Assembly: GCF_021535135.1 (NCBI RefSeq) | Contig: NZ_CP091036.1 | Location: 2,542,001 to 2,606,000, forward strand | Length of the DNA stretch: 64,000 bases | Direction of reading: 5' to 3' | DNA from: Antarcticibacterium sp. 1MA-6-2 | GTDB lineage: Bacteria; Bacteroidota; Bacteroidia; Flavobacteriales; Flavobacteriaceae | Shown: positions 45,679-53,981 of the stretch, in pieces | How the letters are laid out: every line of letters begins with the position of its first letter | How positions within the stretch are numbered: position 1 is the first letter of the stretch | Made by a program: the position numbers and the translations under genes | The notes under the pieces: model-generated | Database searches by the model: none | What the model saw: the letters and a program-made list of their open reading frames with translations, nothing else | What the model was told of the DNA's origin: nothing

Positions 45679-46083
45679 CTATTGCAGAGGATTTTGTCGG
45701 TTTTGCTTTTTCTCGCCCTGAATTTTTTTCGCTCTTAGCCGTTTTAGCTTAGAGGCCTTAGAAGGTTTCGTCTTTTTTCGGGGCTTTTGCTTCTTGAGGC
45801 TATTAAGAATAATTTCCTTCAATCGTTCCAGGGTAAGTTCTTTATTCTTGTGTTGGCTGCGTGTAGAACTTCCTTCAAGAATTAGGATCCCTTCTAATGT
45901 AAGCCTCGAAGAGAGCTTTTGAAGAATAAGCTGCTTTTCTTCATCATTTAATGCTGAAGAATTAGGAACATCAAATTGGACGACAACTTTAGAAGCTGTT
46001 TTATTGACGTGCTGCCCTCCAGGGCCAGAACTTCTCACTGCTTTCCAGGTAGCTTCTGAAACTAAAGCATCAAGATCCGGCAT
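45679..46083 (-). CDS. arfB: Alternative ribosome-rescue factor ArfB (YaeJ)
   Basis: 134 residues. A codon-independent peptidyl-tRNA hydrolase that frees stalled ribosomes. The catalytic GGQ loop is VRSSGPGGQHVNKTASKV. The rest is the class-I release-factor catalytic domain (LILEGSSTRSQHKNKELTLERL) with a strongly basic C-terminal tail (KPRKKTKPSKASKLKRLRAK) that enters the mRNA channel. No stop-codon recognition domain, as expected. Confidence 0.94.
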   Translation of the reverse strand: MPDLDALVSEATWKAVRSSGPGGQHVNKTASKVVVQFDVPNSSALNDEEKQLILQKLSSRLTLEGILILEGSSTRSQHKNKELTLERLKEIILNSLKKQKPRKKTKPSKASKLKRLRAKKIQGEKKQNRQNPLQ

Positions 46084-46134
46084 TAATCTACCTGATGGGA
46101 AGGTTTAAGTAAATCGGCTACAGTTTTTACAGGA

Positions 46135-47638
46135 TTAAAAGTCTCTACTAAGCACTTCAACAAATACCGTATTCCATTGTGCCATAGCTCCGTTCCAAAG
46201 ACCGGGGAGTTCAAGGGCTTTAAGAGGCTTTCCATCTTTAGTTTTGTTTGCCACAAAACTCGTAGAAGGATCTACATAATTGGTAAGATCAAAAGTATCA
46301 CCAGTATTATCGCGTAGACCACAAACGAGATCTACGGGATTAAAATGAGTAGCTTTTTGAGCTATCTCCTTCTGCTGTGGATTTTTCTCATCTATTTGTG
46401 CACCCTCAATTATTTGAAGAGATTTAGTACCATTTTGCATATTTACAAGAAAGGGTCCTCCTCCAGGTTCACCTTCATTTTTAACCATTCCACAAACTCT
46501 CAGGGGACGATTAAGTCTTTCCCTAATTCGATTTATTCTCTCCTCTCTCGAAGCTGAATTAAAATCCTTTGCAAAAGCTGTAAACAACTCTTCCCTGATG
46601 AATTTTTCTATTTCAGCAATTTCCTCATCCGTGATCTCTTCGTTTTCCAGAGCATTTAAATGAAGAAAACATTCTTCCTGCAACTGCAACAATTTCCCGG
46701 CCAACATCTTTTTATATTTTGCAACCTCTTTTGCACGTAAAGCCACTACTACATTATCTATATTCTTGATAAAAGCAACATCAGCATCCTGTTTATTAAG
46801 ATTTTCAATTAGTGCACCGTGACCTCCCGGCCGGAAGAACAACTGGTCATCTTCTGTTCTAAAAGGTTCATTTTTATCATTAGCAGCAATGGTATCGGTT
46901 TTGGGATCCTGATGAGAATAAGTAATATCGAATGTGATTTGAGTTTTTTTCTCAACTTCCGACCTAATCTTTTCAAATTCTGCTTCAAATTTTTCCTGGT
47001 GGTCGGGAGAAACTGTGAAATGTAATTTCGCCACTCCATTAACCTCAGCATATTCTGCTGCCTCGTATAAATGCTCCTCAAAAGCAGTTGCTACATAATC
47101 TTTATAGTTATGAAAGGGAACAAGACCTTTGGGATAGTTACTAAGATCAAGTCCTGGTGAAAAGAGCATTGTTTTTACCAGGAGATATTTTCTAGCATCT
47201 TCACTCAGAGAATCAAATTCGGGTTCAATTTCCTTTGCATAGTTTAAAGCACTCTCGTAAAAAGGCAGTTTTTCAATATTATTAAAAAATGCTTTAAGAT
47301 TCGAATTCTCACTTTGAGAAAGATAATTTTCAAGATCCTCCTTTTGAGGATCAAATTTGTCCAGGAAAAGATGCAAAGCTTTAAACATACGTGTAGCTGC
47401 TCCAGATGCTAAGTACAAATTTTATTATATCCAGATCGTTCTTTCGGGACTCATAAAATTTGGCAAGGCTTTCTTTCTCTTCTTCAGAGTATTGACGAAT
47501 GCCATTACCTACAGTAGCTGCAGCCTCAATATCAACAGGAATATTACCACGTTTAAAGATATCTAACTGTTCATGAATCTTATCTTCACTTAGTCCTCTT
47601 TTATTTATCTGTTGTAAATCTTCCTGTGTTAATTTCAA
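46135..47638 (-). CDS. DUF4301 family protein (frame broken at 47408-47414)
   Basis: About 500 residues. The N-terminal part (TQEDLQQINKRGLSEDKIHEQLDIFKRG) and the glycine-rich segment SGAATRMFKALHLF look like a nucleotidyltransferase-type phosphate loop. Later segments include TKSLQIIEGAQIDEKNP and a C-terminal LWNGAMAQWNTVFVEV. Reading coding ACTTAGC as ACCGGC restores IIKFVPASGAATRMFKAL. The family is Bacteroidetes-wide and uncharacterised. It overlaps the upstream NadR-like kinase gene by 4 bp, so it is in the same operon. Confidence 0.9.
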
Positions 47639-48204
47639 TTTCGTTGTTTTAAAAGTTCGTCAATTGCTAAGACGGCTTTTTCAAAACGTTCTTCCTTATT
47701 ACCACTTAAAATGATGTAAGGTCTTTTATAAAGCTGTAGGGTGCTTTTAAACTTTTTGAACATGCCTTCCCTGTCATGAGGTTTGTCCCGAAGATCATCG
47801 GGCACCCAGGGTGTATCAATATTAGTTAAAAAGTAAAGATCATACCAATTGTTTAACGCATGTTTAAGAAGCAAAGGGTTGCAATAACCGTGGTAATAAG
47901 CCTCTGAATAAACCTTTAGCTCCAGAAGATCTGTATCACATAACAGAAGCTTACCTGCAGTTTTGGACAGTTCGTTCTCCCTGCGCATTTGACCTGCTGC
48001 AATAGGAATAAGATCTCGAGGTTCACAAACCTTTTTAAAATTATCCCATTTTAGCTGAAGATACTCCCGCATATACTCCTCTACCACAGCTGTTCTAAAA
48101 TGCTCTGCCAGTTTCACGGCAAGTGTGGTTTTACCTGTAGATTCGGGCCCAAAGAGGACTACCTTCAAACAGTCAGAGGGTTGTTGTGCAAGCTTTTCTT
48201 CCAT
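47635..48204 (-). CDS. NadR-like P-loop nucleoside/vitamin kinase
   Basis: 189 residues. P-loop VVLFGPESTGKTTLAVKLAEHF, then VVEEYMREYLQLKW, LLLCDTDLLELKVYSEAYYHG, FLTNIDTPWVPDDLRDKPHDR and a lid region. It matches the ribosylnicotinamide kinase part of NadR. Its start lies 40 bp inside the pnuC-like gene. A nicotinamide-riboside kinase is the family reading, but the operon also encodes a thiamine-binding protein, so thiamine may be the true substrate. Confidence 0.85.
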   Translation of the reverse strand: MEEKLAQQPSDCLKVVLFGPESTGKTTLAVKLAEHFRTAVVEEYMREYLQLKWDNFKKVCEPRDLIPIAAGQMRRENELSKTAGKLLLCDTDLLELKVYSEAYYHGYCNPLLLKHALNNWYDLYFLTNIDTPWVPDDLRDKPHDREGMFKKFKSTLQLYKRPYIILSGNKEERFEKAVLAIDELLKQRN

Positions 48205-48797
48205 GATTTGTAACCGTAGATCGCTATAATAGTAAATAAAAGATATTGAAAACTGGTAAAGGTAAGGCCTTTGTGAAAGTATAATGGGACAGAAATAATA
48301 TCACCTATAATCCAGTAGATCCAATTCTCAAGCTTCTTCCTTGCCATTAACCACATTCCCACAAAGAAAATTGCGGTAGTTATAGTATCCACATATGCAG
48401 TCCAGTCATTCCACTTCTCAAAATATTCGTAGATGCCATAAGTGAAAAGCCACGTGCCCACAAATATAACTACACTCCAAAGATGTTCTTTCCTGCTGGT
48501 ACTTGTTACAGGAGTAAAATGAACAGCATCCACCTTTCTGGTCCATATGTACCAGCCATAGATACTCATGCTGGAATAGTAAATATTGATCATCATATCT
48601 CCAAGCAATTGCCATTGCCACAACAGGTAAACAAATATTACCGTGCTCACTATTCCCGTGGGATAGACTAAAATGTTTTCCTGCTTTGAAAACCAGACTG
48701 AGAGAAATCCAAAAATTACTGCTACAATTTCAAGAAAAATGAACAGCGGTGGGTAATCATTATACTGCTGAAAGAAAAAATCAAAAATCGGCTGCAT
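48165..48797 (-). CDS. PnuC/PnuT-type vitamin transporter
   Basis: 210 residues with seven or so membrane helices in the PnuC (SWEET-like) fold: FLEIVAVIFGFLSVWFSKQEN, YPTGIVSTVIFVYLLWQW, then YYSSMSIYGWYIWTRK and ENWIYWIIGDIISVPLYFHKG. PnuC carriers import nicotinamide riboside and PnuT carriers import thiamine; the sequences are alike. The gene lies between a thiamine-binding-protein gene and a NadR-like kinase, so both substrates remain possible. Confidence 0.88.
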   Translation of the reverse strand: MQPIFDFFFQQYNDYPPLFIFLEIVAVIFGFLSVWFSKQENILVYPTGIVSTVIFVYLLWQWQLLGDMMINIYYSSMSIYGWYIWTRKVDAVHFTPVTSTSRKEHLWSVVIFVGTWLFTYGIYEYFEKWNDWTAYVDTITTAIFFVGMWLMARKKLENWIYWIIGDIISVPLYFHKGLTFTSFQYLLFTIIAIYGYKSWKKSLHNNPLTV

Positions 48798-49041
48798 AGT
48801 CGCTGCGATCAGATTTTACGATCTTTACATACATCAATCCCCGTTCAATGGCTTCAAAAGCAGTTTTTATCTCTTTATTCAGAAGAGCCATTACCTCATC
48901 GTAATCCCCAAAAACCTGAGTGCTTAAAGCGTTTTCTTTAACTGTCAAACCTGAAGCTCTCAGTTTTTTTATAAAATCAATAATTGCAGGCTCATAATTA
49001 TCCTGAAGGGGAGTCAATGTAAGTTCTACTGATATTTTCAT
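48781..49041 (-). CDS. MTH1187/YkoF-type thiamine-binding protein
   Basis: 86 residues of the small ferredoxin-like MTH1187/YkoF superfamily: VELTLTPLQDNYEPAIIDFIKKL, then ALSTQVFGDYDEVMALLNKE and a final YVKIVKSDRSDY. Relatives bind thiamine or hydroxymethylpyrimidine, usually near thiamine transport genes. It overlaps the PnuC-like gene by 17 bp and leads the operon. Confidence 0.85.
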   Translation of the reverse strand: MKISVELTLTPLQDNYEPAIIDFIKKLRASGLTVKENALSTQVFGDYDEVMALLNKEIKTAFEAIERGLMYVKIVKSDRSDYAADF

Positions 49042-49074
49042 AATAATCTATTTACGCTTAAAGGTACAATTTAC

Positions 49075-49807
49075 CTAATGAATCGTCTTTACTGAATGTA
49101 CCATCTTAAAATTTCCTGTTTCAAATGCTGTTCCCACAACTACTACGTCTGCCCCTGCCTCAAATGATCTGCAAAGTTGTTCCCGGGTGCGAATTCCCCC
49201 ACCCACAATAACAGGAATTTTGAGGGCAGCTTTTACTTCGGAAATAATTTCTTCGGAAACTGGTTTATCTGCTCCGCTACCTGCTTCGAGGTACACGAGT
49301 TTTTTTCCGGAAAATTGACCTGCGAGTGCTGTATTTACAATAGCTTCTATATTATCCTGAGGAAGCGGTTTAGTGTCACTAACCCTTTGCACTGCACATT
49401 CCCTGCCTCCATCAATGAGAATATAACTTAGGTGGGAATAATTTCTAATTTAGAAAATCTTAGCTGGGAGACAGATTTTACCTGTTGTTCAATGAGATAC
49501 TCCGGATTTCTCCCTGAAATGAGACTCAAAAACAGCAGCGCATCTGCTTCTTCTGAAATTTGGGTGTGATCGCCCGGAAAGAGAACGATAGGTAAGTTTG
49601 TTACTGCTCTAACACTACGAACAGTGGATTGAGTTTTGCCCGCTTCAGCCGTACTTCCTCCTATAAAAATATGAGTAATTCCCCCAGGTAATTTTTTCAG
49701 AAAAGATTCTGCTTCAGCTTCATGAAACTTCTCCGGGTCAATAAGGACTGCAAGAGATTTAATACAGCAGCTGCAGCTCTATTAAGATCTTCAAAAATTT
49801 TTGCCAT
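49075..49807 (-). CDS. Geranylgeranylglyceryl/heptaprenylglyceryl phosphate synthase, PcrB-like (two breaks)
   Basis: TIM-barrel prenyltransferase joining glycerol-1-phosphate to a prenyl diphosphate, the first step of archaeal-type ether lipids. Repaired reading: MAKIFEDLNRAAAAGIKSLAVLIDPEKF, then THIFIGGSTAEAGKT, LPIVLFPGDHTQIS, VYLEAGSGADKPV and VIVGGGIRTREQL. Breaks: 49764-49768 (coding GCTGT for GCCGGT) and 49426-49433 (ACCTAAGT for ACCGGT, restoring EIIPTGYILIDGGREC). About 244 residues. Its ATG shares a base with the upstream PPTase stop (TAATG). The UbiA gene at 14206 would act after it. Confidence 0.92.
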
Positions 49808-50460
49808 TATAGATTTTTTACCGGAGCTTCTTCTATAGGCAGAGAATACACACAGGTAAAGCCTTCAAATTCCAAAAATTCAATATAATACCGGGAGGTA
49901 CTCCCATTAAAATAAATAGTTCCGGTTGTTGTTCCTGCTTCAAACTCAAAATCGGTAATATTAATATGTTGCAGGAATCCCAGTCCCGGTTCAGCATACA
50001 TTTTATAAATAGCCTCTTTGGCTCCCCACACTATTGTGAGTTTACGAATGAGAGCATCTTCATTTGCCAGGGTATGGTATTCTTTTAATGGAGTAAATTT
50101 ATTCGCTATTCTAAGGATCTTGTCCCGCTGCATCTCAATATCTATCCCTACTTTTTTATCACTCAGGATTATTCCTGTAAAATTAAAGGAATGAGTAATG
50201 GAAATGTTCTTGCCATCGTGAAGATGTGGTTTTCCTAAATCGTCATAGTACAAATCCTTATCTTCATACCCTGCTTCTGCAAGAAGGTGCCGAATGCTCA
50301 TAAAACCCCGGCGGTGAATTTCAGATTTCATACCCTCAACCCGGCGACTACAATTATCGGTCAATTCGATCCCGCGGGAAAGCCAGTCAAAGGATTCTTC
50401 AACCTTCCAAATGAAGACTTTAGTATCTTTATCAACTGTTATTCTTTTGTAAAGGGGCAT
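49807..50460 (-). CDS. 4'-phosphopantetheinyl transferase
   Basis: 217 residues. It moves phosphopantetheine from CoA to a carrier protein serine. The two diagnostic motifs are VGIDIEMQRDKI (metal-binding Asp/Glu) and WGAKEAIYKMYAEPG; an upstream DLYYDDLGKPHL and ISITHSF complete the active site. The size puts it with Sfp/Gsp-like rather than AcpS enzymes. It is coupled to the PcrB-like gene by a TAATG junction, yet no carrier-protein pathway is adjacent. Confidence 0.9.
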   Translation of the reverse strand: MPLYKRITVDKDTKVFIWKVEESFDWLSRGIELTDNCSRRVEGMKSEIHRRGFMSIRHLLAEAGYEDKDLYYDDLGKPHLHDGKNISITHSFNFTGIILSDKKVGIDIEMQRDKILRIANKFTPLKEYHTLANEDALIRKLTIVWGAKEAIYKMYAEPGLGFLQHINITDFEFEAGTTTGTIYFNGSTSRYYIEFLEFEGFTCVYSLPIEEAPVKNL

Positions 50461-50481
50461 AAAATTTAGTTAGATAATGTT

Positions 50482-50489
50482 TACTTTTG
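50482..50489 (+). promoter_or_regulatory. Candidate -7 promoter box for ahcY
   Basis: TACTTTTG matches TAnnTTTG, 31 bp before the ahcY start. The -33 element is not obvious. Confidence 0.4.
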
Positions 50490-50520
50490 CGACTTAAAGC
50501 TATAAATCAAATATAACAAT

Positions 50521-51836
50521 ATGTCGACTAAAACAGTGCCTTATACAGCCCATAAAGTTAAAGATATTTCCCTGGCAGAGTGGGGAAGAAAAGAAATAGA
50601 ACTTGCAGAAGCAGAAATGCCAGGACTTATGTCTTTAAGGGAGGAATTTAGAAATGAGCAACCTTTAAAAGGCGCACGTATTGCAGGCTGTCTTCATATG
50701 ACCATTCAAACAGCTGTATTAATTGAAACTTTAGTGTCTCTGGGTGCTGAAGTTACGTGGAGTTCCTGTAATATTTTTTCCACTCAAGATCAGGCAGCAG
50801 CGGCTATAGCAGCAGCAGGAATCCCGGTTTATGCGTGGAAAGGAATGACTGAAGAAGAATTCAACTGGTGTATTGAACAAACTCTATTTTTTGGTGAAGA
50901 CAGAAAGCCTCTAAATATGATCCTGGATGATGGGGGAGATCTTACCAATATGGTCCTGGACAAATATCCTGAACTTGCAGAAGGAATAAGAGGACTGTCA
51001 GAAGAAACTACCACAGGTGTTCACCGTCTTTACGAAAGAATGAAAAAAGGAACTCTTCCTATGCCTGCAATTAATGTAAATGACTCCGTAACCAAGTCTA
51101 AGTTTGACAATAAGTATGGTTGCCGTGAAAGTGCTGTAGATGCGGTTAGACGTGCTACAGATATTATGCTTGCCGGAAAAAGAGTGGTGGTTTGTGGCTA
51201 CGGGGATGTGGGAAAAGGAACTGCACAGTCCTTTAAAGGAGCTTACCAATTGTTACGGTTACTGAAATTGATCCTATTTGTGCCTTACAGGCTGCAATGG
51301 ACGGTTTTGAAGTTAAAAAACTTGAAACTGTTCTGCCTAAAGCCGATATAGTTATTACTACTACAGGAAACAAAGACATAGTTCGCGGAGAGCATTTCGA
51401 AGCTATGAAAGACAAGACTATCGTTTGTAATATTGGCCATTTTGACAATGAAATAGATGTTGCCTGGTTAAATAAAAACTTCGGGGACACAAAGAATACT
51501 ATTAAACCACAGGTTGATAAATATACTATTAACGGAAAAGATATTATTCTTCTTGCTGAAGGAAGACTTGTCAATCTTGGTTGTGCCACCGGGCACCCGA
51601 GCTTTGTGATGAGTAATTCCTTTACAAACCAAACTTTGGCTCAAATTGAACTTTGGAAAAATTCAGATCAATACCAGAACGAAGTATATATGCTCCCAAA
51701 GCATTTAGATGAGAAAGTTGCAAAACTTCACCTTGAAAAAATTGGTGTTGAGCTAACAGAACTTTCCGAAGAACAAGCCGAATATATAGGAGTTACTGTT
51801 GAAGGACCTTTTAAACCTGAATACTACAGATATTAG
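50521..51836 (+). CDS. ahcY: Adenosylhomocysteinase (frame broken near 51241-51247)
   Basis: NAD-dependent hydrolase that clears S-adenosylhomocysteine after methyl-transfer reactions. About 438 residues. N-terminal half: [37 protein letters not shown] and the catalytic [13 protein letters not shown]. The NAD-binding loop is [13 protein letters not shown]. After the break: [23 protein letters not shown] and GHFDNEIDV, ending KPEYYRY. The break has GCTTACCA where GCCGGTTCA ([14 protein letters not shown]) is expected. The TAG stop is the first unit of a heptamer repeat. Confidence 0.94.
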
Positions 51837-51915
51837 ACGTTAGACGTTAGACGTTAGACGTTAGACGTTAGACGTTAGACGTTAGACGTTAGACGTTAGA
51901 CGTTAGACGTTAGAC
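51833..51915 (+). repeat. Heptanucleotide tandem repeat (TTAGACG, about 11.9 copies)
   Basis: 83 bases of perfect TTAGACG repeated head to tail, beginning inside the last codons of ahcY so that the TAG stop is part of the first unit. No interruption between copies. Copy number is likely variable between cells. It ends about 10 bp before the ahcY terminator hairpin. Confidence 0.95.
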
Positions 51916-51924
51916 AAAAATAGG

Positions 51925-51966
51925 AAGTTCCTCTTTACAAATTAAATAATGAGGAGCTTTTTTATT
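51925..51966 (+). terminator. Intrinsic terminator of ahcY
   Basis: AAGTTCCTC pairs with GAGGAGCTT (one G-U pair) around an A/T-rich loop, followed by a T run. It is on the far side of the heptamer repeat from ahcY. Confidence 0.75.
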
Positions 51967-52016
51967 TTTAGTTATCACACAAGAGTGTGAATTTGAGGAA
52001 AATTTACTTTCTTTTT

Positions 52017-52355
52017 TTAGCTAACGTTCATAAACCAGGTTATAAGTATTGCTACTATTACTAAGACAAGTGCAGCAAGAAAGACTAATATCCACTTATT
52101 CACTGTGGGTTTCCGTCGGGATGAAGAAGTACTTTTTCTATGCCCTAAAAATCCGCTCTCGATAAGGATCTCTTTTGCTTTTTCCCTATCCTCTTCCCTT
52201 ACCTGCAAGCGTACTCCTGTAACTCCTGCCCCGGCAATTACGCCTGAAGTAACCTCATCCAGAATTTTATAATCGACCCCTTTTTCCTCAAAAAGGTTTT
52301 TAATTATAGATATTTCTGAAGCGTCCGGGGTGCTATAAATTGTTACGAATTCCAT
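52017..52355 (-). CDS. DUF2007 (putative signal-transducing) protein with C-terminal membrane helix
   Basis: 112 residues. The N-terminal DUF2007 domain (FVTIYSTPDASEISIIKNLFEEKGVDYKILDE) is PII-like and ends with VREEDREKAKEILIESG. A basic linker (HRKSTSSSRRKP) leads to a C-terminal membrane helix (WILVFLAALVLVIVAILITWF). Function unknown. It follows rpmA but lies beyond its terminator. Confidence 0.85.
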   Translation of the reverse strand: MEFVTIYSTPDASEISIIKNLFEEKGVDYKILDEVTSGVIAGAGVTGVRLQVREEDREKAKEILIESGFLGHRKSTSSSRRKPTVNKWILVFLAALVLVIVAILITWFMNVS

Positions 52356-52383
52356 TTACAAGATTTCACTTTATGTAAGATAC

Positions 52384-52417
52384 AAAAAAACCCTTTCTGT
52401 TTCCAGAAAGGGTTTTT
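52384..52417 (-). terminator. Intrinsic terminator of rplU-rpmA
   Basis: AAAAACCCTTTCTG and CAGAAAGGGTTTTT arms form a long stem; A/T runs flank both sides. It lies about 22 bp after the rpmA stop codon. Confidence 0.88.
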
Positions 52418-52438
52418 AAAAGCTTATAAAGAAAAGAC

Positions 52439-52699
52439 TTATGCTTCAAACGGTTCGATAGAAACGTAGGATTTATTGTCTTTCTTTTTAGTAAATTTTA
52501 CAAGGCCATCAATTTTGGCATGTAAAGTATGGTCCTTTCCTGCATACACATTCTCTCCTGGTTTGTGCGCAGTTCCTCTTTGTCTAACGATGATATTCCC
52601 TGCAATAGCAGCCTGTCCTCCAAAAATCTTAACACCCAGGCGTTTCGATTCAGATTCTCTACCGTTCTTGGAACTACCAACTCCTTTTTTGTGAGCCAT
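52439..52699 (-). CDS. rpmA: 50S ribosomal protein bL27
   Basis: 86 residues. The N-terminus [23 protein letters not shown] is the part that reaches the peptidyl-transferase centre; then [18 protein letters not shown] and [17 protein letters not shown]. Length normal and frame intact. Follows rplU, the universal order. Confidence 0.96.
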   Translation of the reverse strand: MAHKKGVGSSKNGRESESKRLGVKIFGGQAAIAGNIIVRQRGTAHKPGENVYAGKDHTLHAKIDGLVKFTKKKDNKSYVSIEPFEA

Positions 52700-52724
52700 T
52701 TTATTTCGTTTTTACTATTAACAA

Positions 52725-53239
52725 TTAACTTAAAGCAGCAATTAAATCTGCTTTCAACATTGAAGAGTAACCTTCAATTCCTCTTTCTTTTGCCATTTCT
52801 TTTAATTCAACAACAGTTTTGTCGTTTAAATCATTAGAATTACTGGCTTCATCTTTTGAAGAAGACGAAGCTTCTTTTTTAGCAGAGGTTGTCTCTTCTT
52901 TTTTAGCAGAAGAAGATTTTTTAGAACCTGGTAAAGAAATACCGTAATTGAAATCTCTGTTAAAGATTGACGATGACCATTTTTCTTACGGTAACCTTTT
53001 CTTCTCTTCTTTTTGAAGACAATAACTTTGTCTCCTTTTACGTGCCTGGTGATGGTTGCATCTACCGAAGCTCCGTCTATAGCTGGGGCGCCTAAAGTTA
53101 TATTGTCACCATCATAAGTAAGAAGAACATTATCAAAGGAAACGCTATCCCCTTCTTCTCCCGCTAAGCGATGTACAAATACTTTTTGGTCTTTTGCAAC
53201 CTTAAATTGCTGCCCTGCTATCTCTACAATTGCGTACAT
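52725..53239 (-). CDS. rplU: 50S ribosomal protein bL21 with long C-terminal extension (frame broken at 52941-52945)
   Basis: The canonical bL21 body occupies about residues 1-105: [19 protein letters not shown], then [20 protein letters not shown]. Reading coding ACGGT as ACCGGT restores [15 protein letters not shown] and continues into a Lys/Ser/Glu-rich linker. A terminal Rho-N/SAP-like helical module follows ([20 protein letters not shown]...). The total is about 171 residues, some 65 longer than E. coli L21. Flavobacterial bL21 proteins often carry such tails; their function is unknown. Confidence 0.94.
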
Positions 53240-53265
53240 AGCGTATTTATTAATTAATTATTTTA

Positions 53266-53301
53266 AAGAAAAACCCACCTTTCAATTTTTTGAAGGCGGG
53301 T
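53266..53301 (-). terminator. Intrinsic terminator between the DUF4199 gene and rplU
   Basis: On the minus strand ACCCGCCTTCAA pairs with TTGAAAGGTGGGT (one bulge, one G-U), followed by TTTTTCTTT. It ends transcription from the DUF4199 gene. A TATATTTG box just before it (53303-53310) also makes it a possible leader element of rplU. Confidence 0.75.
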
Positions 53302-53347
53302 GCAAATATAATTCTAATTAATTAATTGACAAACTGTTTAATGTAAT

Positions 53348-53809
53348 TTAATAAGCATGTTCCCTGCCCTCTTTAGTATTCCAGGAATCTTTAAAGATTT
53401 GCATAAATGCTAAAGTAAGCACAACTGTAGTAGCAAACCCCATTAATGCTACAGTAAAAATAACCATACCTATATTGATATACCAGTCACTGTCCCACAT
53501 TTCCAAAAGTCTGTCAAGGAAATCAGGCTCCAGCTCAGTAGCATAGAAAGCAAAAAAAGCAGTAAATACTATAGTTGATATAAAACTACGAACCAGGCCA
53601 GTCATAAATCCTTTTTGATATTTAAATTTTCCTCCTTTATGTTTTTTAAAAGCCATAATTGCTGCAAACATCCCCAAACCAACTATTACAGGATTAAATA
53701 AACTAAAGAAGGGATTGGTGTGAGCTCCAAAGAGTGAAAGAATTAAAAAATAGGCAATAAGCCCTGCCGAAATAAATAAACCGTATTTTATTGGTATAGA
53801 TAACTTCAT
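53348..53809 (-). CDS. DUF4199 membrane protein
   Basis: 153 residues with four predicted helices (YGLFISAGLIAYFLILSLF; FNPVIVGLGMFAAIMAF; LVRSFISTIVFTAFFAFYAT; IGMVIFTVALMGFATTVVLTLAFMQ). A basic cytoplasmic loop (KKHKGGKFKYQKGFMTG) separates helices two and three, the DUF4199 pattern. Function unknown. Confidence 0.87.
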   Translation of the reverse strand: MKLSIPIKYGLFISAGLIAYFLILSLFGAHTNPFFSLFNPVIVGLGMFAAIMAFKKHKGGKFKYQKGFMTGLVRSFISTIVFTAFFAFYATELEPDFLDRLLEMWDSDWYINIGMVIFTVALMGFATTVVLTLAFMQIFKDSWNTKEGREHAY

Positions 53810-53981
53810 TATTTTTTGCTTTTCACTTACAAATCTCGAAAAAAAGTATTGTTATTCACTTAATTTGCTGTTAATATTAGCTTTTGGCATCTTTTTGGTA
53901 TCTCCCGAACAGTATGTTTTTTTCTGTAACAATTCAATCAAATAGCCTACTAATCCTGTACATTAACAAAAACAAATAATA

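Noticed and set aside
51833..51915. CRISPR array
   Set aside because: The repeat is a simple 7-mer without spacers and no cas gene is in the window.
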